From Anaerolineales bacterium (lineage in GTDB: Bacteria; Chloroflexota; Anaerolineae; Anaerolineales; UBA4823): 64,000 nucleotides of DNA. Where the stretch lies: the NCBI GenBank assembly GCA_016929095.1, contig JAFGJM010000060.1, forward strand, positions 55,765-119,764, written 5' to 3'. Positions 17,063-25,758 of this stretch are shown here, piece by piece. A program made the position numbers and the translations under genes. The notes beneath the pieces are model-generated. The model saw only the letters and a list, made by a program, of their open reading frames with translations, made no database searches and was not told the DNA's origin. The stretch's first letter is position 1. The number at the start of each line of letters is the position of its first letter.

Positions 17063-18223
17063 ATGAAGAAAATTCAAAAGCCCCTGATCACGATTGGTTT
17101 ACTGATCATCCTTTGCTTTCTTCCGGCTTGTATTCTTTTTCGGCACTATACGGCGGAGGATGGTTTTTTAGGGTTGATCTATTTCGGGCAAAATTTTCAA
17201 TCTGCGGCATTACCAGAAGTAAAAGAGATAGCGCCAGTGACTTCGTCGCAATGGGGGTATGACGGACAGTTTTACTCCCAATTGGCGTTACGCCCCACGT
17301 TATCAGATGAAGCTCTCGTCCATGCCTTGGACAATCCGCCATACCGCGCCCGGCGTATTGGGTTGCCCTTGCTGGCGTTTTGCCTGGGATTGGGAAAACC
17401 AGCCTGGATCCTGCAAATCTACGCGCTGCTTAATGTTGTTTTCTGGCTGGTTTTGCTGGCAACGCTCTATCGCTTCGTAGGTTTTAAATGCGTCAGGGAT
17501 TGGCTATTAGTGTTTGCCCTCCTATGGACAACCGGTACATTGACATCGGTGGAGAGATCGTTGCCGGATTTGCCTGCCGCCGTATTGGGAGTTCTGGCTT
17601 TGTATTCCAATAATAACTGGATCATGGCAGCCTCGCTCCTGGGGGTCTCCGGGTTGGTAAAGGAAACCTCCATCCTTAGCTACGCAGCGATACCGCTGAA
17701 AAACGGTTTATCAAGAGTAGCCCTTAAGCGTTTGATTGTATCTGCTTTGATTCTCTTCTTGCCACTCGCTTTATGGCTCATTTATGTGCACCTCCGCCTG
17801 CCATCCGGCACGGAGATGGGAATCGGGAATTTCGATCTTCCATTTTTCGGTATCATGCTAAAGCTCTGGAATGATATTCACATGCTGGTTAATATGGGAT
17901 TGAGCGCTTCGATGCTAGACCTGGCCAAGCTTTTTTCAGAGATACTTTGCCCTCTTTCACTGATCGTTCAGGCGGTATACTTACTCCTGAATCCCCGTTA
18001 CAAATCAGCAACCTGGCGATATGGCATAGGGTTTGTGATCCTTCTTGCGTTGTTGGGCGAGAGTGTATGGGTAGAGCAGCTTGCTTATTGCCGGGCATTA
18101 TTACCGCTCACGTTTTCCTTTAACCTGCTGATTCACGAGCACAATTATGGGTATAAATATTGGGTCTGGTATTTATTAGGTAATGGCGGTATGTGTGGGA
18201 TGCTGATTTATGCTTTCATTTAA
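17063..18223 (+). CDS. polytopic membrane protein, GT-C-like (AZOBR_p60025-type glycopolymer family)
   Basis: 386 aa with about nine to ten membrane segments. After the first segment comes an exported loop with QWGYDGQFYSQLALRP and NPPYRARRIGLPLLAF; the YDGQFY and YRxRRIxxP pair is the hallmark I associate with the AZOBR_p60025-type cell-surface glycopolymer formation proteins. These have a GT-C-like layout and probably handle lipid-linked sugars at the outer face of the membrane. ERSLPDLPAA and GLVKETSIL are further polar motifs inside the membrane part. The family assignment is from memory of the motif and should be checked. It lies 20 bases after the DUF2568 gene. Confidence 0.65.
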   Translation: MKKIQKPLITIGLLIILCFLPACILFRHYTAEDGFLGLIYFGQNFQSAALPEVKEIAPVTSSQWGYDGQFYSQLALRPTLSDEALVHALDNPPYRARRIGLPLLAFCLGLGKPAWILQIYALLNVVFWLVLLATLYRFVGFKCVRDWLLVFALLWTTGTLTSVERSLPDLPAAVLGVLALYSNNNWIMAASLLGVSGLVKETSILSYAAIPLKNGLSRVALKRLIVSALILFLPLALWLIYVHLRLPSGTEMGIGNFDLPFFGIMLKLWNDIHMLVNMGLSASMLDLAKLFSEILCPLSLIVQAVYLLLNPRYKSATWRYGIGFVILLALLGESVWVEQLAYCRALLPLTFSFNLLIHEHNYGYKYWVWYLLGNGGMCGMLIYAFI

Positions 18224-18606
18224 AACGATTCTACATCTATAGCGCTTGACAACCGTTAAAATTAGCTGTATGCTGAAAGGGAATGAGATATTGGTATGGT
18301 TGGGTGGAATATTATCGGTATTCTTCGTTTGAGAAAAATCAAATAATTACCTGCAGATTGATTGTGGTAGATCTGGATGATAACGAATAATATACAATTG
18401 AATGCAGCATATTTAATATTTAGGCTTCTCCCCATAGTGGCTGATATCTGAAAAAGTTCATAAATAGACTCAAAATGGTTGGAATATACGAATCCAGTTT
18501 GCATATGGTGTGTTAGGGGAAATGCTCACTTCGAGGTAAAACATGAAAATACGAGCAACCATCGATAAAGGGAGGAAATGGGAAATGAACAAAAAGGAGG
18601 CGAATC
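18224..18606. other. intergenic region with repeated promoter and long leader
   Basis: 383 bases without a convincing gene. It contains promoter copy b (18246-18274) and, about 60 bases further on, a leader motif TTCTTCGTTTGAGAAA that is also seen after other copies. A strong Shine-Dalgarno AAGGAGG lies at the end, before the gene at 18607. Confidence 0.6.
18246..18274 (+). promoter_or_regulatory. repeated promoter, copy b (TTGACA-N17-TATGCT)
   Basis: TTGACA at 18246-18251 and TATGCT at 18269-18274, 17 bases apart, with TAGCTGTATGCTG at the -10 side. It would drive the methyltransferase gene at 18607 with a leader of about 325 bases. Confidence 0.65.
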
Positions 18607-19197
18607 ATGTCGCTTATACCAGCTTTTAAAATAGGTTTATGGAATGCGTGGATATTCTGGGTGTTACAGGTTTTATCAATGATTATTCCTGATTTTTTTA
18701 TGAGCGAAGAAGCAAAAATAAGAACGAAGAGAGCACCTCAATTCGTAGCCTTCAATAAGAAAAAGGAGAAAATATTGGCTCTTTCAACTCATATGATAAT
18801 AATGCCTTTTTCTATTATCTACTCTATCTTCCTGCCGTTGCAATTAGGTACCACTTGGTTTTATATCGGTCTTGTTATTTTCATCTCAGCTTTGGTTATG
18901 AGCTTCATGACCACAATAAGCTTTGCCACTACCCCAGTTGATAAGCCAGTTACCAGTGGGATTTACCGGATTTCAAGACACCCCATATATTTTAGCGGCT
19001 TCTTACTTAACCTGAGTATAGCCATTGCCTGTGCTTCGTGGGTTATTATGCTGTGCGCTATTTTGTGGATAGTCTTCTTCCATAATGTTGTCTCTACAGA
19101 AGAAAGTTACCTTATCAACCAGTATGGCGACGTTTATAGTGAATATATGAATAGAACTCCAAGGTGGATAGGAATACCGAAATCGCGGAAAGACTAA
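18607..19197 (+). CDS. isoprenylcysteine methyltransferase/PEMT-type membrane methyltransferase
   Basis: 196 aa, with a perfect AAGGAGG 7 bases before the ATG. Four or five membrane segments lead to the C-terminal catalytic signature of the ICMT/phospholipid methyltransferase superfamily: SGIYRISRHPIYFSGF, then TEESYLINQYGDVYSEY and RTPRWIG. These bind S-adenosylmethionine (RHPxY) and place the methyl acceptor in the membrane. In bacteria without prenylated proteins the acceptor is usually a lipid or small isoprenoid and is unknown here. Its stop codon falls inside the left arm of an attC-like element (19191-19325). Confidence 0.82.
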   Translation: MSLIPAFKIGLWNAWIFWVLQVLSMIIPDFFMSEEAKIRTKRAPQFVAFNKKKEKILALSTHMIIMPFSIIYSIFLPLQLGTTWFYIGLVIFISALVMSFMTTISFATTPVDKPVTSGIYRISRHPIYFSGFLLNLSIAIACASWVIMLCAILWIVFFHNVVSTEESYLINQYGDVYSEYMNRTPRWIGIPKSRKD

Positions 19198-19325
19198 CAA
19201 GGCGCTGCACCCGACCAACAGAGTGTCGGTGATTTGCGAGTCTTGTTTTACTATCTGGGGTTTTACGGTGGTCAAGGGCGAGTCGGCAAATCACTCTGGT
19301 GGCAGGTGAGCTTTGCCGTTTGGTG
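19191..19325. other. attC-like inverted-repeat element
   Basis: The segment begins GACTAACAAGGCGCTGCACC at the end of the methyltransferase gene and ends GTGAGCTTTGCCGTTTGG. The outer ends resemble degenerate attC core sites (RYYYAAC and GTTRRRY, each with a mismatch). Inside is a perfect inverted repeat, GTGATTTGC (19229-19237) and GCAAATCAC (19286-19294). Placement immediately at the stop codon of a gene is what a gene cassette shows. No integrase is in the window. Confidence 0.4.
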
Positions 19326-19365
19326 GAGAAATCGGGAAATAATTAAACCAAAAAAAACAGCGCCT

Positions 19366-19623
19366 ATGAATTTCGTGGATAAATATCCGATCCTGTATTT
19401 TATTGTTTTGGCGTGGGTGTTTAGTGCAGGCACAATATTGCTGGTGATACAAGGAGTAATTCCTGTAAATATGGCGTTGTCTTCTGCGTTTTCTGCCTCG
19501 GTTGTGGGAATAATCATGACCGCATTGCTGGATGGGAAAGCCGGGTTGAAATGGATGTTTTCTCGGTTATTGATCTGGCAGGTTGGGATTGGATATTGGC
19601 TTTTTGCGTTTCTATTCCTTTGA
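19366..19623 (+). pseudogene. truncated CPBP-family intramembrane protease gene
   Basis: 85 codons starting MNFVDKYPILYFIVLAW. This matches only the N-terminal part of CPBP (Abi) intramembrane metalloproteases: the first two membrane segments and the GKAGLKWMFSRLLIWQVGIGYW stretch that precedes the catalytic domain. The frame then stops (FAFLFL, TGA at 19621-19623), so the catalytic EExxxR and His motifs are absent. A longer in-frame start at 19234 would read through the attC-like element and is not used. It is probably a broken gene left from the same exchange events as the neighbouring element. Confidence 0.55.
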
Positions 19624-19674
19624 TGAGAGTAGACAAGATCGGTGAGCCCGGTTGCCGGTGATCCCGACTGCGAT

Positions 19675-19703
19675 TTGACAGAATTATTATTTGACTGTAT
19701 GCT
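19675..19703 (+). promoter_or_regulatory. repeated promoter, copy c (TTGACA-N17-TATGCT)
   Basis: TTGACA at 19675-19680 and TATGCT at 19698-19703, 17 bases apart, with GACTGTATGCTGGAGG at the -10 side. It precedes the small Cys ORF (19734) and the Cys-containing membrane protein (19893). Confidence 0.65.
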
Positions 19704-19733
19704 GGAGGAATATGAGGGGTTTGGTCCTAAATC

Positions 19734-19883
19734 ATGACAAATGTATGGGATACGGGTTGTTCGCCGGACGAAAGTAAAGTTAGTCTGAGTATACCAAACT
19801 CACTCACGACCGATCATCGCAAATTACGCCATTGTTTCTCGGAAACCAAGGTAATGGCATGTTATCAATGTGATGGAAAGTGA
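19734..19883 (+). CDS. possible 49-residue Cys-containing small protein
   Basis: An ORF of 49 codons starts at an ATG about 30 bases after promoter copy c and ends 9 bases before the next gene. It has four Cys residues and closes with MACYQCDGK, where CYQC resembles the start of a ferredoxin-type CxxC cluster motif. Its position between a promoter and a Cys-rich membrane protein makes it worth listing. There is no strong Shine-Dalgarno site at a good distance, and a chance ORF cannot be excluded. Confidence 0.35.
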   Translation: MTNVWDTGCSPDESKVSLSIPNSLTTDHRKLRHCFSETKVMACYQCDGK

Positions 19884-19892
19884 AATAATACG

Positions 19893-20408
19893 ATGGATGA
19901 AAACTGTGTACCCTATCAAAGAAAAGCGTTGTACTTGCTGCTGACTATCCCCATGATTGTGCTCTACGTGGTGATCGGTATTTTCCTGTGGCAGATAAGC
20001 CGGGTGTATTTGGCGATTTATGGTGTTCTATTCATTCTTGTAGTATTTTTACAAAGTTATGTGTGTGTTTACTGGCAATGCCCATATGTGGGTCGATTTG
20101 CTCCCTGTGTGGGTGGATTTTGTCTTCCCTCCAGCCAAATTGCCCGCTTGTTCAAAAATGTCAAACGGTCAGAAAGAATTTATAACTTTGTGGTTAGTCT
20201 GGCATATATTGCCTTCTTCGGAATTATCCTTTTTCCAATGTATTTTATATTTCAACGGAGCGTTGGTTATTTATTGATTTATATTGGAATTGTCCTGGTT
20301 TATGCGGTTGGGTTTATGGGCTATATATGCCCGGTATGCGCCACACGGCATGTATGCCCGGGAGGGCAAACCTCCACAAAGTTGAGAAAAATGGTTTTTG
20401 GAAAATGA
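19893..20408 (+). CDS. membrane protein with paired Cys motifs, unknown function
   Basis: 171 aa. Two N-terminal membrane segments are followed by a Cys-rich loop (CVYWQCPYVGRFAPCVGGFC), a helix with basic residues (RLFKNVKRSERIYN), two more membrane segments and a second Cys cluster near the C-terminus (CPVCATRHVCPGG). The arrangement suggests metal or iron-sulfur binding, or disulfides, at one face of the membrane. No family recognised. It follows the 49-residue Cys ORF by 9 bases. Confidence 0.65.
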   Translation: MDENCVPYQRKALYLLLTIPMIVLYVVIGIFLWQISRVYLAIYGVLFILVVFLQSYVCVYWQCPYVGRFAPCVGGFCLPSSQIARLFKNVKRSERIYNFVVSLAYIAFFGIILFPMYFIFQRSVGYLLIYIGIVLVYAVGFMGYICPVCATRHVCPGGQTSTKLRKMVFGK

Positions 20409-20620
20409 TGTATGGCGAAAACGACATAACACGATAGCTTTAATGGGATTAAATATACTAATTTGATATAAAATTGATCGTTCGAGAATACAAAAAGATC
20501 TCAACCCATTAATCATCATTATATAGAAAAGTTATTGCAGGAAGAATCGACCTTTATTGAATTTGCATCCGAAATGCATCTATCGACGTATATATATAGA
20601 TAACAGTAAAGGAGCTCATA

Positions 20621-21322
20621 ATGAACGAGAATCAAAATATTGAAAATAACAAAGATATATCCATGCCTGCAGGCTATGCTGCCCGTTTGGAGATAGATTA
20701 TCCCGAGAAATTAGACCGGTTGACGACCTTCTTACGCATCTTCTTGATCATTCCCATCGCTATCATCCTGGCTCTCGTAACAGGTTCTGGCGAGACAGTT
20801 ACCAACACCATTACCCTCAATCAAGCGGGTGAAGTTGTGAATACCACGCGGGAGACGGTCGGGGGATTGGTGAGCGGTCTCGCCGTCGCCACGGCTTTGA
20901 TGATCCTATTTCAGCAGCGATATCCGCGCTGGTGGTTCGACTTTGCGCGCGAACTGACCCGTTTTGGAACACGCGTCGGGGCGTATGCCGCTTTACTCAC
21001 CGATGTATATCCCTCTACCGTGGAAGAGCAATCTATTCACCTGGAGATAGATTACCCCAATGTGGAAACCGGCCTCAATCGATGGATGCCTTTGGTCAAG
21101 TGGTTTCTGGCGATCCCGCATTACATCGTTCTAATTTTTCTCAGTATTGGCGCGTTCTTTGCCGTATGCATCGCCTGGTTCGCCATTCTGGCAACCGGTC
21201 AATACCCGCGCGGTCTGTTCGATTTCGTGGTCGGCGTTAATCGTTGGTGGTTGCGGGTGGACGCTTATTCATTACTGTTGGTGACGGATGAATACCCGCC
21301 GTTCACTTTGAGCGCTGATTAA
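20621..21322 (+). CDS. DUF4389 family membrane protein
   Basis: 233 aa with GGAG 9 bases before the ATG. Two copies of the DUF4389 unit are visible: [19 protein letters not shown] ... [31 protein letters not shown], and [20 protein letters not shown] ... [33 protein letters not shown]. Each unit has a membrane hairpin. The function of the family is unknown. Confidence 0.85.
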   Translation: [233 protein letters not shown]

Positions 21323-21374
21323 ATAGATTCTTTATCCTGGATGTCAACCTGCAAGCTATTCAAGGAGTGAACAT

Positions 21375-21788
21375 ATGACCAGGTATATTATGATCAGTAT
21401 CGCTGGTGGTATCCTGTTTGGCGTTATGGATGGCTTGATCAACGCCAACACTTTGGCTCAGCGACTTTATGAAGTTTATAAACCAATCACCAAAACATCT
21501 GTGAACTTTATCGCCGGAATTGCGATTGATCTGGTGTATGGTTTCATTATTGCCGCAATATTCCTACTGCTCTACAAAAGCCTACCAGGAGAAACCGGCA
21601 TTATCAAAGGGGTCAATTTTGCAATTCTTATCTGGTTCTTCAGGGTGGTCATGTGGGTAGCTTCAACGTGGATGATGTATACGGTGCCCACCCGAACACT
21701 CGTATATACCCTGTCTACCGGGTTAGCTGAAATGCTTGTTTTGGGTATTTTCTATGGTTTAACCCTGCACCCTGCGATGTCATACTAA
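21375..21788 (+). CDS. four-helix membrane protein, unknown function
   Basis: 137 aa with about four hydrophobic segments and a polar, conserved-looking N-terminus (GILFGVMDGLINANTLAQRLYEVYKP). AAGGAGTGAAC precedes the ATG. It follows the DUF4389 gene by 52 bases and probably shares its transcript. A REP-like palindrome begins 10 bases after the stop. No family named. Confidence 0.65.
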   Translation: MTRYIMISIAGGILFGVMDGLINANTLAQRLYEVYKPITKTSVNFIAGIAIDLVYGFIIAAIFLLLYKSLPGETGIIKGVNFAILIWFFRVVMWVASTWMMYTVPTRTLVYTLSTGLAEMLVLGIFYGLTLHPAMSY

Positions 21789-21797
21789 AACTATCAT

Positions 21798-21828
21798 CTG
21801 TAGATGGGATCGGCGATCCCATCCACAG
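21798..21828. repeat. REP-like palindrome (GGGATCGNCGATCCC family)
   Basis: A 31-base inverted repeat with the core GATGGGATCGGCGATCCCAT and flanking CTGTA/ACAG, one mismatch in the arms. Sister copies are at 23852, 35383, 39474, 46181 and 47181. It could also act as a transcript-end hairpin. Confidence 0.75.
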
Positions 21829-22001
21829 TGTTTATCAAGTGCTAAAATGAGGGTATATTGAGGAAGATGTAGGATTAGTGTTATTTGGGGAAGTGATCGT
21901 GTGGATTTCTCGGTTTGAGAATATGGTAAAAAAAACTGATTTCCGTTAATGAGACGGTATTGTTGGTTATTAAACGGCATTTTAATACAAAGGAGTTAGC
22001 G

Positions 22002-22976
22002 ATGAAACGCACTTTAGGACGTTCGGGGATTGAAGTGAGCGCGCTTGGACTGGGCTGTTGGGCGATCGGCGGGCCCTGGCAATTTCAAGATGGTCCGGGC
22101 GGATGGGGTGAAGTGGATGACGCCGAATCTATCCGCGCCATCCATGCTGGCCTGGCGCATGGCGTCAACTTTTTCGATACGGCAGCCAATTATGGCGCCG
22201 GGCACAGCGAACGCATTCTCGGTCAGGCGCTGGCAGGGCGAAGGCAAGATGCAGTCATTGCCACCAAGTTCGGATTCGTGGTCGATGAAGCCGGGAAGCA
22301 GGTGAAACGCTTCGCCAAAGATGACGATGTGATTATAGATATACGCCTGGCTTGTGAGGCCAGCCTGCAACGGCTGGGCACGGATTATATCGACCTGTAC
22401 CAGTTCCATGTATGGGATTATCCGGCAGAACCGGCGGTTGAAGTGCGTGAGGTATTGGAAGCGCTGGTAAGCGAAGGGAAAATCCGCTCATACGGCTGGA
22501 GCACCGACTCGGTAGAGCTGGCGCAGGTTTTTGCAGAGGGGGAGCATTGTACCGCGGTGCAGCACGATTTAAACGTGGTGATGGATGCAGCAGAGATGCT
22601 GGCTCTTTGTGAGAAATATGACCTTGCTAGTGTGAACCGCAGCCCATTGGCGCGCGGCGCGCTTACCGGCAAGTACGGCAAAGACACCGTTTTTGCCAAT
22701 AATGATGTACGCCGCGATGTGTGGTCGATCGAGCATTTCTTCACCCCCACTTTAGATAAACTCGAAATGCTGCACACCATCCTGACCAGCGGCGGGCGCA
22801 CGTTGACCCAGGGCGCGTTAGCCTGGGTTCTATCGCGCAGCCCTAAAACCATTCCCATTCCGGGCTTTCGTGCGGTGAAGCAGGTGGAAGAAAATGCCAA
22901 GACGTTGGAATTGGGATTATTCACGGAAGAGCAAATGGCGCAAATCGATTCTTTATTGGGGAGAGGAAAATCGTAA
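22002..22976 (+). CDS. aldo/keto reductase
   Basis: 324 aa from the ATG at 22002, preceded by AAAGGAG at a 7-base spacing; an earlier in-frame ATG at 21960 lacks a site. The catalytic tetrad is intact: D59 (FFDTA), Y64 (NYGAGHSE), K89 (ATKFG) and H136 (YQFHVWD). C-terminal motifs for NADP(H) binding (TIPIPGFRAVKQVEEN) are present. A cytoplasmic TIM-barrel oxidoreductase that reduces carbonyl groups; the substrate is not predictable. A diverged copy of the repeated promoter (TTATCA-N16-TATATT, 21832-21859), followed by the leader motif TTCTCGGTTTGAGAA, lies upstream. Confidence 0.9.
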   Translation: MKRTLGRSGIEVSALGLGCWAIGGPWQFQDGPGGWGEVDDAESIRAIHAGLAHGVNFFDTAANYGAGHSERILGQALAGRRQDAVIATKFGFVVDEAGKQVKRFAKDDDVIIDIRLACEASLQRLGTDYIDLYQFHVWDYPAEPAVEVREVLEALVSEGKIRSYGWSTDSVELAQVFAEGEHCTAVQHDLNVVMDAAEMLALCEKYDLASVNRSPLARGALTGKYGKDTVFANNDVRRDVWSIEHFFTPTLDKLEMLHTILTSGGRTLTQGALAWVLSRSPKTIPIPGFRAVKQVEENAKTLELGLFTEEQMAQIDSLLGRGKS

Positions 22977-23162
22977 CGACTTTGAAGATGGAATCGCCCA
23001 TCGTAATTACAGAGATTGATACATTCCAATTGAGGTATTCCGAGAAAATATTTGGGGTGGGTTTATTTTGGGAAATTTATAAAATGAAGTCAGGTAGAAT
23101 AAGTCACTTGTCGGAGACGAATTTGATTGGATACCAAACAGCGAATTTCTTAAGGCACGAGT

Positions 23163-23807
23163 ATGATATCTAAAGAAGAATTCTGGTTGGTGATGGACGG
23201 ATACGGCCAAGCAATCTGGCCTGTCCAGATCATCTTTTATGTAGCCGCGATTCTGATTACAGGTTGGCTTTACTTTAAACCGGGTAAACCTCATAGTTTA
23301 ATCACCAAACTTTTTCTCACGCTTGCCTTCGCCTGGAACGGGATCGGTTTCTATATGACCCTTGCGAAGGGTATGGCCGGTAACAGTCACAGCAATATCA
23401 TCTTAGGATTATTGTTCTTGGTGGTGGCCGCGCTGTGGCTGGTTGATTTGTTTCGAAATACGATGCAATTTGTTCCTCCCAAAAGTGGATGGAGGAAAAA
23501 TCTATTACTTGTATTCACGCTGTTGGTTTTGTGCTACCCACTTTTGGGCATTGCTCTAAAACACCCACTCACAAGCCTGATCATGCCGGGTATATTCCCC
23601 TGTCCAACTGTTGCGCTGAGCCTGCTCTTACTCACCACCGCTTTGCCGCGGGTGGATAAATTTATTTACATCACGCTATTATTTTGTGCGATTCCCTTCA
23701 CCTTGTTTTACCAGGTGGCTCGCTATGGCGTTTACGAAGATGTGATTCTCTTTACCAGCGGTGTTTATTGTCTGGTGTTGTTTTTACAGAATTGGAAACT
23801 CAGGTGA
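23163..23807 (+). CDS. DUF6064 family membrane protein
   Basis: 214 aa with six or seven hydrophobic segments. It shows the DUF6064 pattern: an N-terminal EEFWLVMDGYGQAIWPVQ before the first segment, a middle segment with AFAWNGIGFYMTLAK, and a late PGIFPCPTVALSLLLLTTALPR motif. Function unknown. Its upstream region carries a decayed REP-like sequence near 22985. No good Shine-Dalgarno site is visible before the ATG at 23163. Confidence 0.75.
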   Translation: MISKEEFWLVMDGYGQAIWPVQIIFYVAAILITGWLYFKPGKPHSLITKLFLTLAFAWNGIGFYMTLAKGMAGNSHSNIILGLLFLVVAALWLVDLFRNTMQFVPPKSGWRKNLLLVFTLLVLCYPLLGIALKHPLTSLIMPGIFPCPTVALSLLLLTTALPRVDKFIYITLLFCAIPFTLFYQVARYGVYEDVILFTSGVYCLVLFLQNWKLR

Positions 23808-23851
23808 TATTGATCCATTAGATTCATTGACTTTGCAGTAATTACTTTGAA

Positions 23852-23872
23852 GATGGGATCACCGATCCCATC
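23852..23872. repeat. REP-like palindrome, short variant
   Basis: GATGGGATCACCGATCCCATC, a 21-base palindrome without the outer TGTA/TACA arms of the other copies. An in-frame TTG just before it could extend the next gene through the repeat, which is a reason to prefer the start at 23913. Confidence 0.6.
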
Positions 23873-23912
23873 ACCAACAGAAAACCAGTCTGAACTTCAG
23901 GATAGAAAAATC

Positions 23913-24989
23913 ATGCTCAAAAAAATAATCAACGACCGCACGTCTGGCTGGATTGCGAAAATATTTCTCATCGCCATCACATCACTATGGTGTTATTGGA
24001 GTATGGGTGAGATGTATCATGAGGGATGGTGGGGACCGTTTTACATCCGGTTGATCTATCTCATTCCCGGCACGGCATTTCTCACTCTTACTCTGGCGGG
24101 CATAAAATGGCCAAAGGTAGGGGGGTGGCTGATCATCGTCATTGGCGGATTGTTTACGATAATGTTCATGGATATCCATTTTGTGGATGGGAAAATAACC
24201 ATGGATCGCGATATGGCGGGTTTCATGGTCAGCGGTCCGCTGGTTTTCCTGGGAATTCTCTTATTGGTTGAAGCCCGCAATCAAAAACGGCGGATAGCCC
24301 GGGGGTGGACGCCTCATCCAAAGTGGTGGCGGCGGAATATCTGGTATTTAATCGCGTTGGCGCCGCCGCTTCTTATTGTTATCGTGACATCTATTTATTC
24401 ACTACCCATTGTGTTGACGCGCATGGATGACGGAGAGCGCGGCGCACGGCTGATCGAGGGCAACGGCGTCACTCTTATCTGGGCGCCCGAAGGACCGGGG
24501 TGGAACTGGCGGCAGGATTTTGGCGGTTTTCCTTCCTGGAATATGGTCGCCCTGTATGGTGTTCCCCCGGTGGGCATGGACGACAAAACGGGTTACGACT
24601 GGAGAGAGGGGGAGTTTGCCACAGAGGAGGAGATGGCGCAATATAATCTGTGCCTCTATCTCAGCGCAGACGGGCTGACCCTGGAAAGCGAACCCCAGAA
24701 CATCTGGCGTATGCCCACAGTGGACGATTACGCGCGTTCCTTAGCCCGGCATGGGATAAATGCCGGTTGTGTGTGGCAGGGCGAAGACAATGACCAGATG
24801 GATTGTGAGATTTTGCCCGATAAAGAAACGCCTCTGTGGGCGCCCGATCTGGATCCTATCTATTATTGGGCGGCGGAGGAATATGACGCACGCGAAGCCT
24901 ATTTTGTGTCCTACAACGGCTGGGTGAATACGGCTCATAAATCCGGCGGGAACCCACGCCATAGCTACCGCTGCGTGCGCGATCCGTAG
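23913..24989 (+). CDS. membrane protein with DUF1566-like C-terminal domain
   Basis: About 358 aa from the ATG at 23913. Four N-terminal membrane segments (about 15-130) and a fifth near 150-170 anchor an exported C-terminal domain. That domain has the layout of the DUF1566/Fib_succ-type lectin-like fold: IWAPEGPGWNW, then IWRMPTVDDYARSLARHG, YYWAAEEYDAREAYFVSYNGWVN and the final HSYRCVRDP. The WRMPT and YRCVR motifs are the start and end of that fold. It is probably a surface-exposed binding module, function unknown. Starts upstream of 23913 would read through a REP palindrome. Confidence 0.65.
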   Translation: MLKKIINDRTSGWIAKIFLIAITSLWCYWSMGEMYHEGWWGPFYIRLIYLIPGTAFLTLTLAGIKWPKVGGWLIIVIGGLFTIMFMDIHFVDGKITMDRDMAGFMVSGPLVFLGILLLVEARNQKRRIARGWTPHPKWWRRNIWYLIALAPPLLIVIVTSIYSLPIVLTRMDDGERGARLIEGNGVTLIWAPEGPGWNWRQDFGGFPSWNMVALYGVPPVGMDDKTGYDWREGEFATEEEMAQYNLCLYLSADGLTLESEPQNIWRMPTVDDYARSLARHGINAGCVWQGEDNDQMDCEILPDKETPLWAPDLDPIYYWAAEEYDAREAYFVSYNGWVNTAHKSGGNPRHSYRCVRDP

Positions 24990-25038
24990 GGTGCACTTGC
25001 CAGGCGCTAAAATTGGTTGAACATGGTTTTAAATCGAA

Positions 25039-25758
25039 ATGGATAGTTCTATGGATAATCAACTATTAAACCGTCAATTTTCCGAGCTTTCAACCCCGCT
25101 CATCGCCGATGCATGTGTGCGTTTGGGTATTCTGCTGCGCCTCGCCCCGCCGGGAATTCACCCGGTGAGGGCTGAAAGCCAGGTTGCGGGACGGGTATTG
25201 CCGGTGCAACACTTTGGCAGTGTGGATATTTTTCTGGAAGCCATGGGAAGCGCAAGCCCCGGCGATATTCTGGTAATCGATAACCAGGGACGCAATGATG
25301 AAGGCTGTATTGGCGATCTTACTGCTTTGGAAGCCCAGGCTTGCGGATTGTCGGGGATGGTTGTGTGGGGTTTTCACCGCGATACGGTCGAGCTGATAAA
25401 TATAGGTTTTCCCATCTTCAGCTACGGCGTATGTCCCGCTGGTCCACAGCGGCTTGACCGGCGCCATGTGGACGCATTGATCATTGCCCACGTAGGCGCT
25501 TTAGATGTGACAGGCAACGACATCGTTTTTTGTGACGCGGATGGTGTACTTTTCGCCCCTGCCGAACAGGCAGAGCCAATTCTCTCAACGGCGCATAGCA
25601 TCTGGCAGACCGAACGCCAACAGGCGCAAGATATCCGGGCGGGTAAGAAACTTCGTGACCAGCTCCGCTTCGACGAGTATCTGGAAAAACAAGCTAAGGA
25701 TCCCAATTACACATTCCGCCAACACCTGCGTGCCACTAAAGGGGCGATCGAGGAGTAA
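25039..25758 (+). CDS. RraA-like protein (4-hydroxy-4-methyl-2-oxoglutarate aldolase/oxaloacetate decarboxylase fold)
   Basis: 239 aa. The RraA/HMG-aldolase signature is present: PGDILVIDNQGRNDEGCIGD, then G92-D93-L94 and R114-D115 in GFHRDTVEL about 20 residues later, the residues that bind the divalent metal and pyruvyl substrate. Members split 4-carboxy-4-hydroxy-2-oxoadipate or HMG to pyruvate or decarboxylate oxaloacetate; E. coli RraA itself binds RNase E. The exact activity cannot be told. The C-terminal 40 residues (QAQDIRAGKKLRDQLRFDEY) are typical of the aldolase-like RraA branch. ATGs at 25039 and 25051 are both possible starts. Confidence 0.85.
   Translation: MDSSMDNQLLNRQFSELSTPLIADACVRLGILLRLAPPGIHPVRAESQVAGRVLPVQHFGSVDIFLEAMGSASPGDILVIDNQGRNDEGCIGDLTALEAQACGLSGMVVWGFHRDTVELINIGFPIFSYGVCPAGPQRLDRRHVDALIIAHVGALDVTGNDIVFCDADGVLFAPAEQAEPILSTAHSIWQTERQQAQDIRAGKKLRDQLRFDEYLEKQAKDPNYTFRQHLRATKGAIEE

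Noticed and set aside
19234..19365. N-terminal extension of the truncated CPBP gene
   Set aside because: The frame would run through the attC-like element and has no similarity to the start of CPBP proteins; MNFVDKYP at 19366 is the natural start.
23847..23912. N-terminal extension of the DUF1566-like membrane protein from a TTG
   Set aside because: The extension is encoded by the REP-like palindrome; the ATG at 23913 begins a plausible cytoplasmic tail.
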